Shown here in pieces: positions 8,508-17,514 of a DNA stretch of 64,000 bases. The translations under genes were made by a program, and so were the position numbers. Numbering within the stretch: the stretch's first letter is position 1; every line of letters begins with the position of its first letter. Where the stretch lies: positions 620,001 to 684,000 of the forward strand of contig NZ_JACHGF010000003.1 in the NCBI RefSeq assembly GCF_014202275.1, given 5' to 3'. The stretch is from Rhabdobacter roseus (GTDB lineage Bacteria; Bacteroidota; Bacteroidia; Cytophagales; Spirosomataceae). The notes beneath the pieces are model-generated. The model was not told the DNA's origin. It saw nothing but the letters and a program-made list of their open reading frames with translations, and made no database searches.

Positions 8508-9926
8508 TCAACTTTTCTGAAGGGTGGTGGGGCACACAAAGTTCGTACGGGGTACTTCGGTTTGAGCAATAGCCCCAAAGCCACCCGCCACGTCCACGAT
8601 TTGCTCAAAGCCGCGCGCTTTCAGAATGGAGGCGGCGATCATGGAGCGGTACCCACCGGCGCAGTGCAGGTACAAAGTACCCCTGCGGGAGTATTCGGCC
8701 ATCTGCTCACTGATGAAATCGAGCGGTAGGTTTATCGCCCCCTCGACGTGTTCGGCTTCAAACTCACCCGGCTTGCGCACGTCTACGACCACGCCGTCCA
8801 GGCCCGTCTGGTACTTTTGGGCAAACGTCGACGCCGAAATCGACGGCAGTGAATCGACCTCCTTGCCCGCCTGCTGCCAGGCTTCGAAGCCACCCGCCAG
8901 GTACCCCAGCGTGAAGTCGTAGCCCACGCGCGCCAACCGCGTAATCACCTCCTCCTCGCGCCCCGGCTCCGTAACGAGCAGCAGCGGCTGCTCCAGGTCA
9001 GGTACCAGCGCCCCTACCCAGGGCGCAAAGCTCCCGTCGATGCCAATATTGATGGAGTTGGGAATGAAGCCCTGGGCAAAATCGCGCGCGGCGCGCGTAT
9101 CCAACACGAGTGCGCCCGTTTCGTTGGCGCCCGCTTCAAATTCCTCCGGGCTCAGCGCCTGCGCTCCGCGCTCAAGTACCTCGTCGAAACTATCGTAGCC
9201 TTCCTTGTTGAGCCGGACGTTCTGCGGGAAGTACTTCGGCGGAGCCAGCAGGCCGTCGGTCACTTCCCGGATGAAGTCCTCCTTGGTGAGTCCGGCCCGC
9301 AGGGCGTAGTTGAATTTCTTCTGGTTGCCCAGCGTGTCGGAGGTTTCCTTACTCATGTTTTTGCCACAGGCCGAGCCCGCGCCGTGCGCCGGGTACACGA
9401 TCAGGTCGTCGGGCAAGGTCATGATTTTATTGCGCAGCGAGTCGTACAGGTACCCGGCCAGGTCGTTCATGGTCAGGTCGGTCTTTTGGGCCAGGTCGGG
9501 CCGGCCCACGTCGCCGATGAAGAGCGTATCGCCGCTGAAGAGCGCCGTCGGCTTGCCGTTTTCGTCCAGCAGCAAGTAGCATGTACTTTCCAGGGTATGG
9601 CCGGGCGTATGCAGTGCCCGGATCGTGACTTCACCAACCCGAAATTCCTCACCGTCGTGCGCGATATGAGCCGCAAAACCCGTTTGGGCGTTAGGGCCGT
9701 ACACGATGGTCGCGCCGGTTTTCTGGGCCAGGTCCAGGTGACCCGACACGAAGTCGGCGTGGAAGTGGGTCTCAAAGACGTACTTGATCGTGGCCCCGTC
9801 CTTTTCGGCGCGTTTGAGGTAGGGCGTTACTTCACGCAGCGGGTCGATCACCGCCGCTTCTCCGGCCGACTCAATGAAATACGCACCCTGCGCCAGGCAT
9901 CCGGTATAAATTTGTTCAATCTTCAT
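8508..9926 (-). CDS. MBL-fold persulfide dioxygenase-like protein with two rhodanese domains
   Basis: 472 residues. An N-terminal metallo-beta-lactamase fold (about 1-240) has [11 protein letters not shown] (His54, His56, Asp58, His63), GHTLEST and [16 protein letters not shown], the metal-site pattern of the ETHE1-like persulfide dioxygenases. Two rhodanese domains follow (about 260-365 and 375-465). The second keeps an active-site Cys in LHCAGGYRS; the first has [11 protein letters not shown] at the same place and no Cys, so it is probably structural. The protein should oxidise glutathione-type persulfide to sulfite and move sulfane sulfur. It is first in the leftward operon with the two half transporters. 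Confidence 0.9.
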   Translation of the reverse strand: MKIEQIYTGCLAQGAYFIESAGEAAVIDPLREVTPYLKRAEKDGATIKYVFETHFHADFVSGHLDLAQKTGATIVYGPNAQTGFAAHIAHDGEEFRVGEVTIRALHTPGHTLESTCYLLLDENGKPTALFSGDTLFIGDVGRPDLAQKTDLTMNDLAGYLYDSLRNKIMTLPDDLIVYPAHGAGSACGKNMSKETSDTLGNQKKFNYALRAGLTKEDFIREVTDGLLAPPKYFPQNVRLNKEGYDSFDEVLERGAQALSPEEFEAGANETGALVLDTRAARDFAQGFIPNSINIGIDGSFAPWVGALVPDLEQPLLLVTEPGREEEVITRLARVGYDFTLGYLAGGFEAWQQAGKEVDSLPSISASTFAQKYQTGLDGVVVDVRKPGEFEAEHVEGAINLPLDFISEQMAEYSRRGTLYLHCAGGYRSMIAASILKARGFEQIVDVAGGFGAIAQTEVPRTNFVCPTTLQKS

Positions 9927-10092
9927 AAGTAGAGAATAAGGTACTTCTTCGGTACAAACCTACGGGAAGCATAACAACACTTTTGTAACGAACGTCACAC
10001 AAAGCAATTTTTTTTCCCGGTAACATTCCCTTCATCCTGGCTTAATACAAGAGCGGTTACTTTGTGCGTCGTTATTCTCAACCCACTGCCCC

Positions 10093-11352
10093 GTGTCCCG
10101 ATTCTTTCCTTTTTACTGGCTGGTAGCCGCCCTGTTGCTGGGGTCGCTCCCCAGCTCAGCCCAGGTACCCAGCTACGTGCTGCTAGAAGGTACCTCCGTA
10201 GTGCAAACCAAAAACTACTACCTGCTCACGCTTTTTCAGCAGGTGGATGAGGTAAAACGGCTGCTGGAAAAGGACGCCGAGCTGGCCGAAATGGCCCGCG
10301 CGAAACGAACCCAACTGAGCCGCTCCCTCACCGAATGCGAAAAAACGCACACCTGCTTCACGGAGCGCATGAAACTCAGCGAGGCGGAAATCAGCCGCGT
10401 CAGCGATCGGCTCAAGCAGCTCTACCAGCCCCAAAACGCCCTGGGAAAGCTGGTGGCGCAGCATCTGGTGCCATCGGGTACGTACATTCTATTCGGCAAG
10501 GTACCTTCCGCCGAGCTGCTGGTGAAGGCTTGGGAGCAAGACGCCCGCGGCCTCAACTACGCCCTGGGCGTGTACGCCGAAGGCCAAAAACCCCACTACC
10601 CCAACATCGACTCCATCAGCTACCTCCCGCGCGGCCGCCGGTACTTTGACCTCGTGTATACCGCCACCGAAGCCATTGCCGACGAAAGCCAAAAGGCGAC
10701 GCTCTTCTTCGAGCCCACGCTCAACGCCGCGCTGCGTTTTCTGGAAATCAACCACCGTTCCGAAGCCGCCGACTTCGAGCCCATGACGGCCACGGTAAAC
10801 AAAGCCGCCTACGACCGCCTGAAAAGTACCTCCTGGGACAAGTACCCCTACTCGCTCATTCTGGTGCCGGGCTCCGGACCCAGCGAGCCGCAGGTAGCGC
10901 TGAGCGGCATTGGCTTGCTCCGTTGCCGCACGGCCGCGCTGAGGTACTTTGAGGGAATGGCGCCTTTCATCATGGTGTCGGGCGGGCGGGTACATCCCTA
11001 CCAGACGCCCTACTCCGAAGCCTACGAAATGAAAAAGTACCTCGTCGAAACGATGAAAGTACCCGAGAGCGCCATCCTGATGGAACCCCACGCCCGACAC
11101 ACCACCACCAACCTTCGCAACTGCGCCCGGCTGATCTACCGCTACGGCCTGCCGTTCGACAAGCCCTACCTCATTTCTACGTCCAAGTCGCAAAGTTTTT
11201 ATATTTCAAGCTCCACGTTCGAAGAACGCTGCCAAAAGGAACTACTCCACCTACCCTACCGGCCGGGCAAGCGCCTCTCCAACACCGAAACCGAGTACTA
11301 CCCCGTACTGGGCGCCCTGCACAGTAATCCGTTCGAGCCTCTGGACCCCTAA
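10093..11352 (+). CDS. YdcF/SanA-like (DUF218) family protein with N-terminal extension
   Basis: 419 residues. A hydrophobic signal sequence (about 1-22, ending SSAQ) precedes a 230-residue helical region of unknown function. A DUF218 domain (about 250-390) follows, with SLILVPGSGP, MVSGGRVHPYQTPYSEA and ILMEPHARHTTTN, the conserved GG.., E and T..N positions of the family. DUF218 proteins act in envelope biogenesis (ElyC, SanA), but the exact reaction is unsettled. It is followed after 18 bp by the 290-residue secreted protein, so the two are likely an operon. Confidence 0.8.
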   Translation: MSRFFPFYWLVAALLLGSLPSSAQVPSYVLLEGTSVVQTKNYYLLTLFQQVDEVKRLLEKDAELAEMARAKRTQLSRSLTECEKTHTCFTERMKLSEAEISRVSDRLKQLYQPQNALGKLVAQHLVPSGTYILFGKVPSAELLVKAWEQDARGLNYALGVYAEGQKPHYPNIDSISYLPRGRRYFDLVYTATEAIADESQKATLFFEPTLNAALRFLEINHRSEAADFEPMTATVNKAAYDRLKSTSWDKYPYSLILVPGSGPSEPQVALSGIGLLRCRTAALRYFEGMAPFIMVSGGRVHPYQTPYSEAYEMKKYLVETMKVPESAILMEPHARHTTTNLRNCARLIYRYGLPFDKPYLISTSKSQSFYISSSTFEERCQKELLHLPYRPGKRLSNTETEYYPVLGALHSNPFEPLDP

Positions 11353-11370
11353 ACTACCCGCATCATCGCC

Positions 11371-12243
11371 ATGTTTGCCAAATCAACCGCCGTCCTGCTT
11401 CTTTCACTAAGTACCCTGGCGCTTACTACCTTCGTGCCCGCCGTGCAGCTTCAGCGCTCGGTCACCATCGACTCGCTCGGGGCCTGCCAGGGGGTGGCCT
11501 ACCTCAACAAGCGGGTGTACCTCTACGGCGACCGCGAGGTGGGTATGATCCGGGAATACCGCCCGCAGGGCGACAGCCTGGCCTACACGCGGCGGGAGGT
11601 CAAGCTCACCATCGACGGGCAGGACGTGATCAACCACCCCACCGGCCTGGCCTACCACCCCGGCCAGCCTACTTTCATCGGCAACAGCATCCGGCTCAAC
11701 CCGGAAGGTACCCTGTGGAAAGCGGTGATTTACGCCGTAGACTGGGAAGGGCTGTTGAAAATGGGTACGTTGGACGGCAACCTGCGGCAAACCATCGACG
11801 ACGACGCCTGCATCCAGGGTACCCGGCCCGAATACGTGCAGTACCGGGGCAAGCCTTACGTCGCCACGGCCGACTACGGCAACCGCGCCAACGAAGTGCG
11901 GCTCTACGACCCGGAGGCACTCCGCCAGGCCAAGCGTACGAGCGAAAAAGGGGTACTTTTCAAGAAATTCAGCTGCGGAGCCTGGGTCCAAAACCTTCAT
12001 TGGATTCCCGAAAAGAACATCCTGGTGCTGATCCAGAACCAGATCGAAGGCCGCCGCTGGCGCTTCACCTACCTGGACTTTCCGAAGTCCGTCGAGACGG
12101 GCCAGGCGGTGGTGCTCCAGATCGTAGACCTGGCCCCCACCGACGAACTGGAGGGCTTCGCGCTGGTAGGTACCTCAGAACGAGGGATTGCCGTATCATC
12201 GGCCCGAAGAAACAACGTGCACTTCACTAAACACTCCTGGTAA
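11371..12243 (+). CDS. Secreted protein of unknown function, possible beta-propeller
   Basis: 290 residues with a signal peptide (about 1-24). Repeated strand-rich blocks (GVAYLNKRVYLYGDREVGMI, GLAYHPGQPTFIG, YRGKPYVATADYGNRANEVR, WIPEKNILVLIQ) are spaced about 50 residues apart, as in SMP-30/NHL-type propellers, though no catalytic motif can be named. It lies 18 bp after the DUF218 gene and probably shares its transcript. I do not recognise a specific family. Confidence 0.55.
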   Translation: MFAKSTAVLLLSLSTLALTTFVPAVQLQRSVTIDSLGACQGVAYLNKRVYLYGDREVGMIREYRPQGDSLAYTRREVKLTIDGQDVINHPTGLAYHPGQPTFIGNSIRLNPEGTLWKAVIYAVDWEGLLKMGTLDGNLRQTIDDDACIQGTRPEYVQYRGKPYVATADYGNRANEVRLYDPEALRQAKRTSEKGVLFKKFSCGAWVQNLHWIPEKNILVLIQNQIEGRRWRFTYLDFPKSVETGQAVVLQIVDLAPTDELEGFALVGTSERGIAVSSARRNNVHFTKHSW

Positions 12244-12358
12244 AGTACCAAAACAAAACAACCCTTTTACTGGCATTCAAAAGTACCCCTTCCCGCCCCT
12301 TTACCCATTGATAATGGTTCGTTAACATTTGGTTACTTTTTGCTTAATACCACTCAGG

Positions 12359-12366
12359 TACCTTTG
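12359..12366 (+). promoter_or_regulatory. Candidate -7 box for the susC/susD-like operon
   Basis: TACCTTTG fits TAnnTTTG, with TTTG at 12339-12342, 16 bp upstream, serving as a possible -33 element. It lies about 150 bp before the SusC start, leaving a long leader, which is common for Bacteroidota polysaccharide-utilisation operons. Confidence 0.45.
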
Positions 12367-12512
12367 AGGTTTCATTTTCAAAAATAACCCGAGAAGTATG
12401 AAGGGTACTACTTGGTTAATTCCGGGCGCTTTGGCGTCCCTTTAACGGAAGACGAACCCTCCATTCCTCTTTTATTTATTATCCAAAAAATACAACTAAT
12501 CAATCGCTTCCC

Positions 12513-15500
12513 ATGAAAGGTAATTTTACCAAAATCCGGGCACTGATGGTACCGCTCCTGGTCGTACTACTTGGTGCCGCCACGCAAGCCCTGGGTACCG
12601 CCAGGGGTACTTTTGAGACGCTGCGCCAAATCACGGGTACCGTCACCGACGAGAGCAACCAGCCCCTGCCGGGTGTGAGTATCATCGAAAAAAATACCCG
12701 CAAAGGTACCGTCACCGACCAGAACGGGCGCTACGCGCTGGAAGTGGCCGAGGGCAGCGTACTGACGTTTTCGTTCATTGGGTTCATCACACAGGAAATC
12801 TCCGTGACCACCCAAAGTACCCTGAACGTGCAGCTCAAAGAAAACGTCAGTATGCTCGAAGAGGTGGTGGCCGTAGGGTACCAAACCATGCGAAAAAGCG
12901 ACCTGACGGGGGCCATTTCCAGCGTGAAAGCCAAGGAACTAAACCTCACCGCCCCGACCGTAGGCCAAAGCCTGGTGGGAAAAGTAGCCGGGGTGCAGAT
13001 CGCGCAGGTGAGCGGCGCACCCTACGTGGGGACCAAGATCCGGGTGCGGGGTGTGGGCTCCATCAACGCCAGCTCCGATCCACTGTACGTGATCGACGGC
13101 TACCCGGCGGGTAACGACGTGTTCATCAACCCCAACGACATTGAGTCCATCGACATTCTGAAAGACGCCGCCTCGGCGGCCATCTACGGCTCGCGCGCGG
13201 CCGGTGGCGTGGTGCTGATCACGACCAAGCGTGGCAAAGAAGGCAAAGGCCGCCTGGAATACGACTACATGTTTGGGGTACATCAGCTCAGCAAAAAAGT
13301 AGATCTGATGAACGCCGAGGAATTTGCGCAGCTGGTCATCGACGCCCGCAACGGTACCTACCGCGACCTGGTCGTGAACGCCGGTAAGCCCTGGAACGAC
13401 GCCATGTACTCCCACGACAACCCCACCCGCATCGCCAACGTAGGCAACGCCTCTGCGGTAAGCATCCCGACCTACCTCTACGACTTCCCCACCCAAACGA
13501 TGATCAAGCCCCAGTACGACACCGACTGGCAGGATGCGCTCTACCGCAATGCGCCCGTACACCGGCACAACCTGGCTTTTTCGGGAGGTACCCAGGACGT
13601 ACGCTACGCCCTGAGCGGCGGTTTTCAGAACCAGGAAGGGATTATCCTGAGTACGGGCCAGCGGCGCATCAACTTCCGCGGCAACGTCGATGCCAACATC
13701 AATAAGAAACTGCGCGTGGGCGTGAACCTGGCCCTTACGTCGTCGGACAACCGCGAGGTACAGGAAGGCCGCTTCAACCAGGGGCCCATCCTGGGCGCGC
13801 TGGTGTACATGCCGTTCTTCCGGGCCTACAACGAAGACGGTACTTTGGCCAAGTACGAGGCGGCTTCGCAGCAGGCGGCTTACGGCTTCCAGAGCATCGA
13901 AAACCCCGTAGCCCTGGCTACCGAGACGAAGATCACGCGCAAAGGCCTGCGGGGTACTTACAACGGCCATGCTACCTACGAAATCCTGCCCGGTCTGGCG
14001 GCGAAAGTTAACCTGGGTATGCAGACCTACAACGAAAAGTACGAATACTACCTACCCACCAGCCTGAGCAGCGGGGCCAACCCGCCCGGTTCGCCCCAGG
14101 CCATTGCTGCCGCCCGCGCCACGGCCCAGACCCTCGCGCAGCAGGACCAACTGGCGGAGTTTACCTTGAACTACCGAAAACAACTGGGCAAGCACAGCGC
14201 CGACCTGCTGGCGGGTTACACCGCCCAGCAAACCACCAGCGACGTCATCAGCGTGTCGGCGCAGGGGTTCCAGAACGACCGCATTCCCGAAATTACGGGC
14301 AAAGGGGCCGATCCGGCGCACTTTTTCATGAACTCGGGTACGGGTAAATCGACCCACACGCTGCTGTCTTACCTGGCGCGCGCCGTGTACCAGTACGATA
14401 ACCGCTACTTCCTCACGGGTTCCTTCCGGACCGACGGCTCCTCGCGCTTCGGTCCGCTCAACCGCTGGGGGTACTTTCCGTCGGTGTCGGCGGGGTGGAA
14501 TATTTCCAATGAATCCTTCTACGCTGGTTTGCTCGGCACAGCCTCGACCATGAAGCTGCGCGCCAGCTGGGGTTTGAGCGGCAATAACAACATCGGGAAC
14601 TACAACCACGAGCAGGTGATGGCCAACCCCGGCGGGGTCGTTTTTGGAACCAACACCATTGCTACGGCCATGTGGTCGGGCAACCTCCGGGACCAGAACC
14701 TGGGCTGGGAGTCCACCTCGCAGTACAACGTGGGCCTGGATCTGGGTCTTTTCAACGACCGCTTGCAGGTGATTTCTAACTTCTACCTCAGTAACTCCTT
14801 CAACCTGCTTTTCAACCAGTCGATCTCGGCCGTGTCGGGTGCTTCGACCATGCTGACTAACCTGCGCGACTCCAAGGTGCAGAACAAGGGCTTCGACCTG
14901 CAACTTGACGGCCGGGTGATTTCCTCGCGCGACTTCAACCTGAACCTAAGCGGAAATTTCAGCCTCAACCGCAACAAGGTACTTGACATGGGTGGGGCCA
15001 GTACCATCCGCTCCACCGGCGCGGAGCGCTCCTACGTAACGCACGTCACGCAGACGGGCCAGCCCATCGGGATGTTCTACGGCTTCAAGGTGATGGGCAT
15101 GGTGCGGGAGTCGGATCTGGCCAACATCGCCCTCGACAACGAAAACTTCAACGCCGCCACGCAGTCTTTCCCCGCGGGCTACGTGCTGAAAGGCCCGGCG
15201 CGCTCGGCGGCGTCGAGCAATCCGCTCAAACCCGGTGACCTGTACTTTGAGGACGTCAACGGCGACGGTATTGTCAACGACGAAGACAAGCGCGTGATCG
15301 GCAACCCGCACCCCAAGTTTACCTACGGACTGTCTTTGACCATGAGCTACAAGAACTTTGATTTCAGCGCCGCCTTCAACGGCTCCTACGGCAACCAGGT
15401 ACTTGACGGACAGGATTACTACATCTACAACCTGGAAGGCTCCGGCAACCAGTATTCCAAGGTCAACGAGCGCTACCGCTCCGAAGCCGAGCCCGGCAAC

Positions 15501-15818
15501 GGCTGGGTGTACCGCGCCGCCCGCGGAGGTACCCAAAGCAACAGCACCCGCCTCTCGACTTTCTACCTGCAAGATGGTTCGTTCTTCCGCTGCACCAACC
15601 TCACGCTGGGCTATACGCTGCCCGGCGGCCTGCGGGCCCTGGGCCTGAGCAACCTGCGCCTCTACGCCAGCGTGGACAACGCCTTTACCTTCAGCAAGTA
15701 CCTGGGCTACAACCCCGAGGTGGATTACAACAACGGCGCGAACCTCACGCCCGGCGTCGACTACGGCAAGTACCCACTGGTGCGCGGCTTCAATCTGGGA
15801 GCCAAAGTGGTTTTCTGA
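12513..15818 (+). CDS. SusC/RagA-family TonB-linked outer-membrane transporter
   Basis: 1101 residues. Signal peptide (about 1-28), carboxypeptidase-regulatory-like domain (about 40-115, ITGTVTDESNQPLPGVSIIE), TonB plug with the SusC-type signature VAVGYQTMRKSDLTGAISSV and GAPYVGTKIRVRGVGSINAS, then a 22-strand barrel to the C-terminal FNLGAKVVF. It takes up oligomers bound by the SusD lipoprotein, powered by TonB. The susD-like gene follows after 43 bp. No glycoside hydrolase, sulfatase or anti-sigma/ECF pair is adjacent, so the substrate is open. The gene is unusually rich in GGTACC sites, often as Gly-Thr codons. Confidence 0.96.
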   Translation: MKGNFTKIRALMVPLLVVLLGAATQALGTARGTFETLRQITGTVTDESNQPLPGVSIIEKNTRKGTVTDQNGRYALEVAEGSVLTFSFIGFITQEISVTTQSTLNVQLKENVSMLEEVVAVGYQTMRKSDLTGAISSVKAKELNLTAPTVGQSLVGKVAGVQIAQVSGAPYVGTKIRVRGVGSINASSDPLYVIDGYPAGNDVFINPNDIESIDILKDAASAAIYGSRAAGGVVLITTKRGKEGKGRLEYDYMFGVHQLSKKVDLMNAEEFAQLVIDARNGTYRDLVVNAGKPWNDAMYSHDNPTRIANVGNASAVSIPTYLYDFPTQTMIKPQYDTDWQDALYRNAPVHRHNLAFSGGTQDVRYALSGGFQNQEGIILSTGQRRINFRGNVDANINKKLRVGVNLALTSSDNREVQEGRFNQGPILGALVYMPFFRAYNEDGTLAKYEAASQQAAYGFQSIENPVALATETKITRKGLRGTYNGHATYEILPGLAAKVNLGMQTYNEKYEYYLPTSLSSGANPPGSPQAIAAARATAQTLAQQDQLAEFTLNYRKQLGKHSADLLAGYTAQQTTSDVISVSAQGFQNDRIPEITGKGADPAHFFMNSGTGKSTHTLLSYLARAVYQYDNRYFLTGSFRTDGSSRFGPLNRWGYFPSVSAGWNISNESFYAGLLGTASTMKLRASWGLSGNNNIGNYNHEQVMANPGGVVFGTNTIATAMWSGNLRDQNLGWESTSQYNVGLDLGLFNDRLQVISNFYLSNSFNLLFNQSISAVSGASTMLTNLRDSKVQNKGFDLQLDGRVISSRDFNLNLSGNFSLNRNKVLDMGGASTIRSTGAERSYVTHVTQTGQPIGMFYGFKVMGMVRESDLANIALDNENFNAATQSFPAGYVLKGPARSAASSNPLKPGDLYFEDVNGDGIVNDEDKRVIGNPHPKFTYGLSLTMSYKNFDFSAAFNGSYGNQVLDGQDYYIYNLEGSGNQYSKVNERYRSEAEPGNGWVYRAARGGTQSNSTRLSTFYLQDGSFFRCTNLTLGYTLPGGLRALGLSNLRLYASVDNAFTFSKYLGYNPEVDYNNGANLTPGVDYGKYPLVRGFNLGAKVVF

Positions 15819-15861
15819 TAAGTACCTGACTAAGTATTCAAGATCTTTATATAAAGTAAAA

Positions 15862-17394
15862 ATGAAAACGAAATTGATAAAGGTAGTTTCCGTGGTAGCT
15901 CTGCTGGCGCTGAGCGCGTGCAGCAGCGACTTCCTGGAGCAGTACGATCCGAACGCGATCTCGACGTCCCAGTTTTTCAAAACCGAAAACGACGTACTGC
16001 TCGCCCTGAATGGCGCTTATCAGTCGCTACGGAGCTCCAACACCATCGGCGAAAACAGCGCCCTCTTTACCGACGAGCGCTCCGACGACGCCGGCCGCAA
16101 CGACAACCAGTCCAACGCCGGGGAGCCCTTCCAGTTCAACGATTTTTCGCTGCTGCCCAGCAACACCTACCTGCGCAGCCACTGGCTGGCTATGTACGAG
16201 TCCATTACGCGCTGCAACGCCGTTTTGTCTAATATTGATAATATCCCGTTTAGCAATCCCGAAACCAAGGCGCAGTACGCCGCCGAGGCCAAATTCATCC
16301 GGGCGCTGATCTACTTTCACCTGGTGCGCAAGTGGGGCGATGTACCCCTGGTAACTACCCAGCTCCGTACCGCCGACGAAGTAACGGCCAACACCTTCCG
16401 CGAAAAACAGGAGGTGGTGTACCAGCAAATCGTGGCGGATCTGAAGGAGGTAGCCAGCAGCCCGCTGCCCAACCGCCAAACCGGTGCCAACGTGGGGCGG
16501 GTGTCTAAAACCGCCGGGAACGCCCTGCTGGGCCAGGTGTACCTTACCATGGCCACCACCCTCGATGCCGCCAACCGCACCAACTACCTCAACGAAGCCA
16601 AAAACTACCTCACCGCCGCCTACGGGATGCGTACCTTCGGCAGCCTGAAGGAAATCCCCTACGCCGATGTCTTCGATGTAGCCAAGAAGGCCACCAACCA
16701 GGAGGTGATTTTTCAGATCGTGAACCGCCAGGGCGACGTCAACTACTCTTCATCCATTGCCGCCAACCAGCAGGCCAAGGGCGAGACCATCAACTCCCTC
16801 AAACCCGGTACGGGCGTGGGCGCGCGGGTTTCGCTGGATCTGGTGAAGGAGTACGAAGCGGGCGATTTGCGCAAGACCTTTTCGGTGAAGTACGCCGAAG
16901 ATCCCGCCGTGAAAGATTGGTTCATCACCAAGTTTCGGGACGTGAGCGCGGCGGCCGGTACCAACGGCTTCGGCGGCAACGACTGGATTCTACTCCGTTT
17001 TGCCGACGTCATCCTGATGCTGGCCGAGGTACACATGTACCTGGGCGAGGAAACCAAGGCCATCGAGTACCTGGATATGGTGCGGGAGCGCGCTCAGCTG
17101 CCCAAATACGCCGTGGCCATCACCGACCTAACCTACCGCAGCAAGTACCCCAGCCTGAAGCTGGCGATTTTGCACGAGCGGCGGGTGGAGCTGGCCTTTG
17201 AGCGCCACCGCTGGTACGACCTGCTCCGGTTCTTCAACACCGACGAGTTGGTGAGCTACTTCCGGGCCAAAAACCAGGCCGACTACGGTACCGCCCGCCT
17301 GGCCAACTTCACCCGTAAAGACCGCTACTACCCCATTCCGTTCGACGAAAACAAGCTCGACCCCGCGCGCATGTACCAGAACGACGGCTACTAA
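15862..17394 (+). CDS. SusD/RagB-family nutrient-binding outer-membrane lipoprotein
   Basis: 510 residues. The lipoprotein signal MKTKLIKVVSVVALLALSAC has the lipobox Cys at residue 20. SusD-like TPR helices span about 60-330 (AEAKFIRALIYFHLVRKWGDVPL), and the RagB C-terminal domain includes LAILHERRVELAFERHRWYDLLRF and the terminal YYPIPFDENKLDP. It caps the barrel of the preceding SusC-like transporter and selects the substrate. A strong terminator at 17457-17488 closes the operon. Confidence 0.96.
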   Translation: MKTKLIKVVSVVALLALSACSSDFLEQYDPNAISTSQFFKTENDVLLALNGAYQSLRSSNTIGENSALFTDERSDDAGRNDNQSNAGEPFQFNDFSLLPSNTYLRSHWLAMYESITRCNAVLSNIDNIPFSNPETKAQYAAEAKFIRALIYFHLVRKWGDVPLVTTQLRTADEVTANTFREKQEVVYQQIVADLKEVASSPLPNRQTGANVGRVSKTAGNALLGQVYLTMATTLDAANRTNYLNEAKNYLTAAYGMRTFGSLKEIPYADVFDVAKKATNQEVIFQIVNRQGDVNYSSSIAANQQAKGETINSLKPGTGVGARVSLDLVKEYEAGDLRKTFSVKYAEDPAVKDWFITKFRDVSAAAGTNGFGGNDWILLRFADVILMLAEVHMYLGEETKAIEYLDMVRERAQLPKYAVAITDLTYRSKYPSLKLAILHERRVELAFERHRWYDLLRFFNTDELVSYFRAKNQADYGTARLANFTRKDRYYPIPFDENKLDPARMYQNDGY

Positions 17395-17456
17395 CACCGG
17401 GGCTCATCTACCTTTTTTTACTCCACTTTATTGACATCGTATTGCTCTTTTATGGA

Positions 17457-17488
17457 AATCGGCGGGGAAGTTCCCCGCCGATTTTTTA
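17457..17488 (+). terminator. Rho-independent terminator of the susC/susD-like operon
   Basis: Thirteen-base arms AATCGGCGGGGAA (17457-17469) and TTCCCCGCCGATT (17471-17483) meet almost directly and are followed by a T run. It lies 62 bp after the SusD stop and also faces the convergent MATE gene. Confidence 0.88.
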
Positions 17489-17514
17489 TTTATGGTGCTT
17501 ACAAAAGGGGTACT

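Noticed and set aside
12939-15980. Long reverse-strand open frames (343, 283 and 344 residues) inside the SusC gene
   Set aside because: They lie antisense to a clear SusC frame, are Val/Arg/Gly-rich without domains, and are explained by GC-rich codons.
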